From positions 1-6,020 of the forward strand of contig WOUX01000086.1 in the NCBI GenBank assembly GCA_009773075.1: DNA of 6,020 nt, written 5' to 3'. Positions 1 to 4,046 of the stretch are shown in pieces (the stretch's first letter is position 1; every line of letters starts with the position of its first letter). This DNA is from a bacterium (GTDB lineage Bacteria > Desulfobacterota > UBA8473). Position numbers and translations under genes: made by a program. The notes beneath the pieces were generated by a model. The model saw only the letters and a program-made list of their open reading frames with translations, searched no databases and was not told where the DNA came from.

Positions 1-1245
1 ACCACCCCCAGGAATGATACCTTCCTCCACAGCCGCCCTGGTTGCGTTTAAGGCATCCTCTACCCTGGCCTTCTTCTCCTTCATCTCTGTTTCAGTAGCA
101 GCACCTACGTTGATTACTGCCACACCACCTATGAGTTTTGCCAACCTCTCCTGAAGCTTCTCTCTGTCATAGTCCGATGTGGTCTCCTCTATCTGCGCTC
201 TGATAGTCTTGACTCTACCCTCTAAGGCACCTTTTTTACCACCCCCATCAACTATCGTGGTGTTGTCCTTATCTATGGTAATACGCTTGGCCGAACCCAA
301 ATCATTTAATGTAATCTTCTCAAGATTGAGCCCTAAATCCTCAGAGATAGCCGTACCACCTGTGAGTATGGCTATATCCTCCAACATGGCTTTACGCCTG
401 TCTCCAAACCCAGGAGCTTTTACAGCGGCACACCTCAATGTACCCCGAAGCTTGTTAACCACTAATGTAGCCAACGCCTCTCCCTCTATATCCTCGGATA
501 TTATCAAAAAAGGCTTACCCATTTTCGCTATCTGCTCCAGTATGGGAAGCATTTCCTTCATGTTGCTTATCTTCTTCTCATGCAGAAGGATGTAAGGATC
601 ATCCAATACCACCTCCATCCTCTCAGCATCGGTAACAAAGTAAGGCGACAGATAACCACGGTCAAATTGCATACCCTCAACGATGTCCAAAGTGGTCTCC
701 ATACTCTTGGCTTCTTCAACAGTAATAACCCCCTCTTTACCAACCTTATTCATCGCCTCAGCTATGATGTTGCCTATCGTATGATCGTTGTTGGCAGAGA
801 TGGTTCCCACTTGAGCTATTTCCTTCTGATCCTTCGTGGGTTTACTAAGCTTCTCCAGCTCTTTCACCACTACTTCTACAGCCTTCTCTATACCTCTCTT
901 CAATTCCATGGGATTGTTGCCAGCGGCTACCAGTTTGGAACCTTCTCGATAAATCGCCTGAGCCAACAGCGTTGCCGTTGTAGTTCCATCACCAGCCACA
1001 TCACTGGTCTTGGAAGCAACCTCCTTCACCATCTGGGCACCCATGTTCTCAAACTTATTCTCTAATTCTATCTCCTTGGCAACAGTAACCCCATCTTTAG
1101 TCACCAAGGGCGAGCCAAAGCTCTTCTCCAAAATCACATTCCTGCCTTTGGGTCCAAGGGTTACTTTCACCGCATCCGCCAGGGTATTTACACCCCTTAA
1201 AAGCAAATCTCTTGCAGCCTGTTCGTACTTTATCTCCTTTGCCAT
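1..1245 (-). CDS. groEL: Chaperonin GroEL (60 kDa), C-terminus beyond window
   Basis: This is the large chaperonin subunit, which forms the double-ring ATP-driven folding chamber in the cytoplasm and works with the GroES lid. The visible 415 residues begin MAKEIKYEQAARDLLLRGVN and run without a stop to the window edge at PGGG, matching about residues 1-415 of a family of roughly 540-550 residues. Family landmarks are present: LGPKGRNV near residues 30-37, TKDGVTVA with D51, the ATP-site GDGTTT with D86, and the catalytic-type aspartate at D397 in VEDALNAT. The apical-domain stretch PGFGDRRKAMLEDIAILTGG is also intact. The start at 1245 is fixed by a strong AAGGAGGAG site 8 nt upstream. It lies 32 nt after groES, so the two form one operon. 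No defect is seen in the visible part. Confidence 0.98.
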   Translation of the reverse strand, partial: MAKEIKYEQAARDLLLRGVNTLADAVKVTLGPKGRNVILEKSFGSPLVTKDGVTVAKEIELENKFENMGAQMVKEVASKTSDVAGDGTTTATLLAQAIYREGSKLVAAGNNPMELKRGIEKAVEVVVKELEKLSKPTKDQKEIAQVGTISANNDHTIGNIIAEAMNKVGKEGVITVEEAKSMETTLDIVEGMQFDRGYLSPYFVTDAERMEVVLDDPYILLHEKKISNMKEMLPILEQIAKMGKPFLIISEDIEGEALATLVVNKLRGTLRCAAVKAPGFGDRRKAMLEDIAILTGGTAISEDLGLNLEKITLNDLGSAKRITIDKDNTTIVDGGGKKGALEGRVKTIRAQIEETTSDYDREKLQERLAKLIGGVAVINVGAATETEMKEKKARVEDALNATRAAVEEGIIPGGG

Positions 1246-1253
1246 TTGACAAA

Positions 1254-1262
1254 CTCCTCCTT
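1254..1262 (-). promoter_or_regulatory. Ribosome binding site of groEL
   Basis: AAGGAGGAG on the minus strand lies 8 nt before the ATG at 1245, in the short groES-groEL gap. Its near-perfect anti-16S match explains independent strong initiation of groEL and fixes its start. Confidence 0.85.
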
Positions 1263-1277
1263 ATAGTTGTGTAGTCT

Positions 1278-1565
1278 CTATTCTAATATACCCAAGATGT
1301 CGTCTTCTCGCATTATCAGATGTTCCTCCCCATCTATCTTTACCTCTGTCCCAGCGTATTTGCCGAATAATATCCTGTCTCCTTTTTTCACATCCAGGGG
1401 AAGCTTCTTGCCATCTTCTAAAACCTTACCAGTTCCTACTGCGATAACCTTGCCTTCCATGGGCTTCTCTTTTGCGGAATCAGGAATGATTATTCCTCCT
1501 TTGGTCTTCTCCTCTTCCTCAATCCGCTTTACTATCACTCGATCTTGTAAAGGCCGAATCTTCAT
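1278..1565 (-). CDS. groES: Co-chaperonin GroES (10 kDa)
   Basis: GroES is the heptameric lid that caps the GroEL ring and encloses the folding substrate. The 95-residue protein begins MKIRPLQDRVIVKRIEEEEK. The mobile loop that docks on GroEL is at about residues 16-32 and contains GGIIIPD with the hydrophobic triad I25-I27. The C-terminal half shows GDRILFGKYAGTEVKIDGEE, and the protein ends in LGILE, all typical of the family, whose usual length is 94-100. An in-frame ATG at 1586 would add seven residues (MKGDFII). I prefer 1565 because family members start at MKIRPL and because AAAGGAGA (1576-1583) would then serve as its ribosome binding site; the upstream ATG overlaps that site. It is the first gene of the groESL operon under CIRCE/HrcA control. 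Confidence 0.97.
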   Translation of the reverse strand: MKIRPLQDRVIVKRIEEEEKTKGGIIIPDSAKEKPMEGKVIAVGTGKVLEDGKKLPLDVKKGDRILFGKYAGTEVKIDGEEHLIMREDDILGILE

Positions 1566-1575
1566 AATAATAAAA

Positions 1576-1583
1576 TCTCCTTT
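1576..1583 (-). promoter_or_regulatory. Ribosome binding site of groES
   Basis: AAAGGAGA on the minus strand lies about 10 nt before the ATG at 1565. It decides between two in-frame starts: it serves 1565, and it lies just inside the alternative ATG at 1586, which has no good site of its own. Confidence 0.75.
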
Positions 1584-1645
1584 CATTTTGATAAGTTAAA
1601 TCTCTTTGATTATACAAACTAAGTAAAATGCTAAATTGAGTGTTC

Positions 1646-1655
1646 TCACCTCCTT
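1646..1655 (-). promoter_or_regulatory. Orphan perfect Shine-Dalgarno in groES leader
   Basis: AAGGAGGTGA on the minus strand is a full 10-nt complement of the 16S rRNA 3' end. No ATG, GTG or TTG follows at usable distance, and the groES start is about 80 nt further on. A second partial site, AAAGGAG, lies at 1691-1697, also without a start. In Bacillus, such start-less sites in long leaders act as ribosome-loading mRNA stabilisers (the aprE and cry1Aa type). That role here is inferred. Confidence 0.5.
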
Positions 1656-1698
1656 GTATACGCATACCAGTATTTATTGGTTTATTTATACTCCTTTG

Positions 1699-1725
1699 TT
1701 AGCACTCATTTAATACGAGTGCTAA
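1699..1725. promoter_or_regulatory. CIRCE operator (HrcA binding site)
   Basis: TTAGCACTC, nine spacer bases, then GAGTGCTAA: a perfect match to the CIRCE consensus, with both 9-bp arms uninterrupted. It begins about 9 nt downstream of the -10 hexamer of the groESL promoter, so bound HrcA would cover the transcription start. In the established model GroEL keeps HrcA active, and heat or misfolded protein titrates GroEL away and relieves repression. The hrcA gene itself is not in this window. Confidence 0.97.
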
Positions 1726-1734
1726 CTGTTGGTT

Positions 1735-1763
1735 ATAATATCCATCCTCAATCCAAAAATCAA
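1735..1763 (-). promoter_or_regulatory. Sigma70-type promoter of groESL
   Basis: On the minus strand TTGATT (1758-1763) and TATTAT (1735-1740) are separated by exactly 17 bp. Transcription would start near 1728, at the edge of the CIRCE element, which gives a leader of about 160 nt before groES. The position fits CIRCE-controlled housekeeping promoters. The hexamers are visible; the activity is inferred. Confidence 0.75.
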
Positions 1764-1974
1764 GGTTTGAATTTGATGATTTATAGCTGTTAAAACAAGT
1801 AGTGGGAATAATATACAATAATATATCTAAAATTTAAATAATATCGATGTTATTTAAATAATATCAAAGATTATTGTTGTGGCTGATTATCAATAAATAA
1901 GCTTACAAGGTTTGACAAATTTTCTTGAAGGTATCCAGCCTAAATTTTAAATACGTCACAACTAAAAAACCTTG
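1761..1974. repeat. Three dispersed copies of CAAGGTTT
   Basis: CAAGGTTTGA occurs at 1761-1770 and 1906-1915 in the same orientation. The core CAAGGTTT recurs inverted at 1967-1974. The first copy overlaps the -35 hexamer of the groESL promoter. The copies are exact but short, and three in about 210 bp could be a regulator site family or chance. Confidence 0.35.
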
Positions 1975-2086
1975 GCTTCTATTCTTTGGCAGATTAGAAT
2001 AAAAACATATATTTTATCATCAACAAACCTCTCTCTGATTTGATTTACTCTTCGTTGACAGATACAGTACCTAGAAAATTGCTACT
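1764..2086. other. AT-rich non-coding region
   Basis: No convincing gene was found on either strand between the groESL promoter and the fadD remnant. The region is strongly AT-rich. It holds the phased AATAATAT array (1807-1865) and copies of CAAGGTTT at 1761-1768, 1906-1913 (direct) and 1967-1974 (inverted). An isolated TTGACA at 1912-1917 has no acceptable -10 partner. No tRNA, intrinsic terminator or mobile-element end was recognised. Confidence 0.6.
1807..1865. repeat. AATAATAT repeat on a 10-bp grid
   Basis: AATAATAT begins at 1807, 1817, 1837 and 1857, with spacings of 10, 20 and 20 bp, so all copies face the same side of the helix. The last two lie inside a 14-bp exact direct repeat, ATTTAAATAATATC (1832-1845 and 1852-1865). 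The array lies about 45 bp upstream of the groESL -35 hexamer. Intrinsic curvature, an UP-type element or a protein-binding array are possible. Low-complexity AT drift is the plain alternative. Confidence 0.6.
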
Positions 2087-2115
2087 TTCGACAATACCAT
2101 GTCCAGTGTTAATAA
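2087..2115 (+). promoter_or_regulatory. Candidate promoter of the fadD-like remnant
   Basis: TTCGAC (2087-2092) and TAATAA (2110-2115) are 17 bp apart. A start near 2122 would precede the ribosome binding site GGGGGTGAG (2137-2145). It may be what is left of the promoter of a once complete acyl-CoA ligase gene. The hexamers are only moderately close to consensus. Confidence 0.35.
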
Positions 2116-2147
2116 CCTCATAACTGTCTAACCTCAGGGGGTGAGTA

Positions 2148-2297
2148 TTGATTAGAGAAGATACCTTACCTAATCTCTTTCAAAGCAGGGTCAAAAAGTA
2201 TGGAGACCGCGTTGCACTTAGAGACAAGGATTTAGGTATCTGGCACGAGATATCGTGGAACGAGTGTAATCAATCAACTTTCGAGGGTAAAAAATGA
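2148..2297 (+). pseudogene. 5' remnant of long-chain acyl-CoA ligase (AMP-binding, FadD-like)
   Basis: A 49-codon frame opens at TTG 2148 behind GGGGGTGAG. Residues 5-24 read DTLPNLFQSRVKKYGDRVAL, followed by RDKDLGIWHEISWNE. This is the characteristic N-terminus of long-chain fatty-acid-CoA ligases, where a 'YGDRVAL' strand and a 'GIW..W.E' segment precede the AMP-binding core. Family members run to about 550-650 residues, so over 90 percent is missing, including the P-loop and the adenylation motifs. Resemblance ends near position 2264; the last ten codons (CNQSTFEGKK) look unrelated. The stop TGA overlaps the ATG of the following lipoprotein gene. This suggests that a deletion or insertion joined a fadD-like 5' end to foreign sequence. 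No enzyme can be made. The family call rests on pattern recognition of about 39 residues. Confidence 0.7.
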
Positions 2298-2732
2298 TAA
2301 AATTATTCTTCAACAAGACCTGGACGACTGCACTTTCCATCATTCTTATATGCTCTTTCCTTCAACTAACGGCCTGTGGCACGATTCTGCATCCCGAACG
2401 CAAAGGACATCGTGCAGGGCAACTGGATCCGGCCATCGTCGTCCTTGATGCCATCGGACTGCTTTTTTTTCATCATTCCCGGAGTTATCGCCTTTGCCGT
2501 GGATTTCAATAACGGCTCAATTTATCTGCCAGGCGGAAAAGGCAAACACGGAAGTGTCCAGGATGTAAAAATCGTCAAATTCGATCCGAGCGGTACGTCG
2601 CCCGATGACCTGGCCCGATTGATCGAACGTCATACCGAAAAGAAAATTGCTTTTACCGACCAGCGTATGTGTGTTTACCGGGCGGACAGCAGAGAGAACC
2701 CGATGTCATTTGTCCGGCAGGTGAACCACTGA
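2294..2732 (+). pseudogene. Putative lipoprotein, frameshifted at a T8 run
   Basis: Two overlapping frames make one protein when a single T is removed from the eight-T run at 2463-2470. The 145-residue product would start MIKLFFNKTW, with a hydrophobic signal segment (about 11-25) and a lipobox LTAC whose cysteine is residue 28. Gly follows the cysteine, which in Gram-negative bacteria favours outer-membrane sorting. After PERKGH a second hydrophobic stretch, about residues 46-70, spans the frameshift and ends in GVIAFAVDFNNGSIYLPGG. The remaining C-terminal region is polar and ends at 2732. As written, translation stops at 2512 after 72 residues. I sense a conserved proteobacterial lipoprotein family of unknown function but cannot name it. 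GAGGG precedes the ATG by about 7 nt. Base composition looks richer in GC than the flanks. Sequencing error, slippage control and true decay all remain possible. Confidence 0.65.
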
Positions 2733-2801
2733 CTCGAAAGGCGCTTTTTATCAAATCAAACAAATAAAAGAACTGACAGGTAAAAAAGGATGTGCAACTA
2801 G

Positions 2802-2907
2802 GAAAAGAATGTTGGCGAAACAATAAAAAATGGCATCATCGAGGTTCTAAAAGACAGCAGGGAAGTTGCAGTGGAAATTGCCAGTGTTATGAGTACCACC
2901 ACAGTAA
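2802..2907 (+). pseudogene. Start-less frame, possible gene remnant fused to BON gene
   Basis: After a TAG at 2799 a frame stays open through EKNVGETIKNGIIEVLKDSR, then EVAVEIASVMSTTTV. This is an amphipathic helix-like stretch that looks coding in composition, but no good start or ribosome binding site precedes it. The only ATG in frame is at 2889. Past 2905 the frame departs from the adjacent BON gene by one base. Dropping one A from 2906-2908 would join MSTTTV to the BON signal segment. It may be an internal fragment of a helical-repeat protein left at a deletion junction, but the family is not identified. Coding status is doubtful. Confidence 0.3.
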
Positions 2908-2937
2908 ATTGTCCTTCTTATTCTGATCGCCACCTTT

Positions 2938-3192
2938 ATGGCCTGTGCATCGATACCCACACGGGAAAGTACAGGTGAATACGTTGACGATTCGGTCATC
3001 ACGACCAAGGTAAAATCGCTGCTGGCCAATGATGATTTTCTCAAGTCATTTCAGATCAGTGTCAAAACATACAAGGGCACCGTTCAACTGAGTGGCTTCG
3101 TTAATTCTCAAAATACAGTCGATAAAGCAGGTCAAATCGCAATTAGTGTCAACGGAGTTAAATCCGTAAAGAATGATCTGATCGTGAAATAA
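2938..3192 (+). CDS. BON-domain lipoprotein (OsmY-like), 5' end apparently lost
   Basis: The 84 residues from the first in-frame ATG contain a single BON domain (about 17-84), with DDSVITTKVKSLLA, then KTYKGTVQLSGFVNS, then GVKSVKNDLIV. BON domains are found in periplasmic or outer-membrane proteins and are thought to bind phospholipid surfaces. Upstream in the same frame, codons 2908-2937 encode IVLLILIATF, and with the MAC that follows they form an obvious lipoprotein signal segment with cysteine at codon 2944. A TAA at 2905 blocks any start before it. The true N-terminus, probably a Met-Lys type start just before 2908, therefore seems deleted or frameshifted. Translation from 2938 would lack a working signal peptide, and no ribosome binding site precedes that ATG. 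The domain call is firm; whether the gene is functional is doubtful. Confidence 0.7.
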   Translation: MACASIPTRESTGEYVDDSVITTKVKSLLANDDFLKSFQISVKTYKGTVQLSGFVNSQNTVDKAGQIAISVNGVKSVKNDLIVK

Positions 3193-3398
3193 ATGAGGTG
3201 TGGATGATAGCTATGGTAGTGATCATTTTATGGGCACCCCAAAAATCCTGTTCATGTTCGCTCCAAAGGAAATTTTTCATTTTTCAGGGCGAACAAATTA
3301 GTAAGCCCGCGTTTTAAAAAAGTGTGTCTTTTCTTCTTTCTATCTTTGGCATTTGCATCTCTTCTTTGCTCTTATGTTTACGAGATACCAATTTCTTC
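3193..3398. other. Non-coding gap between BON gene and dksA promoter
   Basis: No convincing gene was found. GAGGTGTGG at 3195-3203 directly precedes an ATG at 3204, which opens a 36-codon frame starting MIAMVVIILWAP and then losing any recognisable pattern. It may be another truncated gene start. A 7-bp inverted repeat, TGTTCGC/GCGAACA, lies at 3255-3261 and 3289-3295. From about 3325 to 3410 the plus strand is pyrimidine-rich. No terminator with a T tail was seen. Confidence 0.45.
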
Positions 3399-3427
3399 TT
3401 TACTTTCCACAAACACTAGGGTATAAA
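3399..3427 (+). promoter_or_regulatory. Candidate promoter of dksA
   Basis: TTTACT (3399-3404) and TATAAA (3422-3427) are separated by exactly 17 bp. Transcription would begin near 3434, inside the first arm of the nested palindrome at 3429-3501. The dksA leader would then be about 105 nt and open with a large hairpin. This is inferred from hexamers only. Confidence 0.4.
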
Positions 3428-3428
3428 T

Positions 3429-3501
3429 CTCAGGTAGATAGACTGAAGGTGGAAGGCTGAAGACCGTTAGGACACTTCGGTCTTCAGCCTAAATACCTGA
3501 G
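3429..3501. repeat. Nested palindrome (13-bp stem within 8-bp arms)
   Basis: An exact 13-bp inverted repeat, AGGCTGAAGACCG (3454-3466) and CGGTCTTCAGCCT (3478-3490), encloses an 11-nt loop. It sits inside a second exact inverted repeat, CTCAGGTA (3429-3436) and TACCTGAG (3494-3501). No T run follows on either strand, so it is not a classical intrinsic terminator. It could be a 5' leader hairpin of the dksA transcript or a small non-autonomous palindromic element. Purine-rich GAAGGTGGAAGGCTGAAG text on the left arm resembles intergenic repeat sequences. Confidence 0.75.
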
Positions 3502-3539
3502 TAGTTAAATCTTACTTTCCTTTAATAAGGGAGGCTAGA

Positions 3540-3902
3540 ATGGATAAGGAAAGGTTAGCGTATTTTAAAGATCTTCTGAATGACAAGTTGGGGACACTTC
3601 TCCAGGAAGCTGAAAAAACAGTATCTGGAATGACCGATGAAGAAGAAACCTTTCCTGACCCCACAGACCGAGCCGCTATGGAATCGGATAGAAATTTCCT
3701 ATTAAGGATTAGAGACAGAGAGAGAAGATTAATATTGAAAATTAAAGCCGCCTTGGAAAGGATTGATGAAAACACCTTTGGCATTTGTGAGGTATGTGGA
3801 GAAGAAATCTCAGAGAAGAGGCTCAAAGTAAGGCCTGTTACTACCCTATGCATAGATTGTAAAACAAGAGAAGAGGCTGAAGAAAAATTAAAAAGCCAAT
3901 AA
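3540..3902 (+). CDS. dksA: DksA/TraR-family RNA polymerase-binding regulator
   Basis: DksA proteins insert a coiled coil into the RNA polymerase secondary channel and, with ppGpp, retune promoters during starvation. The 120-residue product has an N-terminal coiled-coil arm (about 1-75) whose tip reads DPTDRA, with D40, D43 and A45 matching the D-x-x-D-x-A tip of E. coli DksA. The C4 zinc finger is complete: C83, C86, C104 and C107 (CEVCG and CIDCK), with the same spacing as in E. coli. It is shorter than the 151-residue E. coli protein, missing mainly the N-terminal extension, as is common in Desulfobacterota-type members. GGGAGG at 3529-3534, 5 nt before the ATG, fixes the start. The next gene lies 145 nt downstream on the same strand. 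Confidence 0.93.
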   Translation: MDKERLAYFKDLLNDKLGTLLQEAEKTVSGMTDEEETFPDPTDRAAMESDRNFLLRIRDRERRLILKIKAALERIDENTFGICEVCGEEISEKRLKVRPVTTLCIDCKTREEAEEKLKSQ

Positions 3903-3903
3903 G

Positions 3904-3931
3904 TTCCTAACCCCCAAACCTTTCCTAACCC
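3904..3931. repeat. Tandem-like 10-bp repeat after dksA
   Basis: TTCCTAACCC occurs at 3904-3913 and again at 3922-3931, an 18-bp period, directly after the dksA stop codon. It is exact but short, and no function is evident. Confidence 0.4.
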
Positions 3932-3961
3932 TGTTTAGCACAGCTGAGTGAAAATAAAGCA

Positions 3962-3985
3962 GAGGAAGCATCGGCTATCTTCCTC
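3962..3985 (+). other. Hairpin in the dksA-glcF gap
   Basis: GAGGAAG (3962-3968) pairs perfectly with CTTCCTC (3979-3985) across a 10-nt loop. No U tract follows, so termination is unlikely. It lies where the longest reading frame (from GTG 3948) would encode a non-conserved extension, which favours reading this stretch as untranslated leader. It could be an RNA processing or stability element. Confidence 0.35.
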
Positions 3986-4046
3986 CAAAACACATTCAAC
4001 CCTGCCAAAAATTTACCAAGTTTTTGATTCCCTGGTTTTGTCTACT

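Noticed and set aside
179..1249. Plus-strand open frames across 179-1249
   Set aside because: They lie wholly antisense to groEL, whose minus-strand frame gives a continuous, well-conserved protein. The plus-strand translations show no family pattern.
1609..1614. Second -10-like hexamer TATAAT (minus strand) just before groES
   Set aside because: No acceptable -35 hexamer lies 16-18 bp upstream. The CIRCE-proximal promoter explains groESL expression.
1520..1665. Minus-strand leader frame of 48 codons from ATG 1665 (MRIQGGENTQ...)
   Set aside because: It has no ribosome binding site at proper distance, it runs into groES out of frame, and its composition is not protein-like.
2743..2757. Possible terminator AAAGGCGCTTTTT after the lipoprotein gene
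   Set aside because: The stem would be only 4 bp with a 3-nt loop, too weak to support a terminator call.
2792..2926. Cys/His-rich 44-codon frame from GTG 2792 (with CSGNCQCYEYHH)
   Set aside because: It looks metal-binding, but it overlaps another frame of more coding-like composition, lacks a proper ribosome binding site (AAGGA touches the GTG), and probably arises by chance.
3314..3412. Minus-strand Lys/Arg-rich 32-codon frame (TTG start, ...KKKLVSRKHKSKEE...)
   Set aside because: The purine-rich strand yields Lys/Glu/Arg in any frame. No ribosome binding site or ATG start is present.
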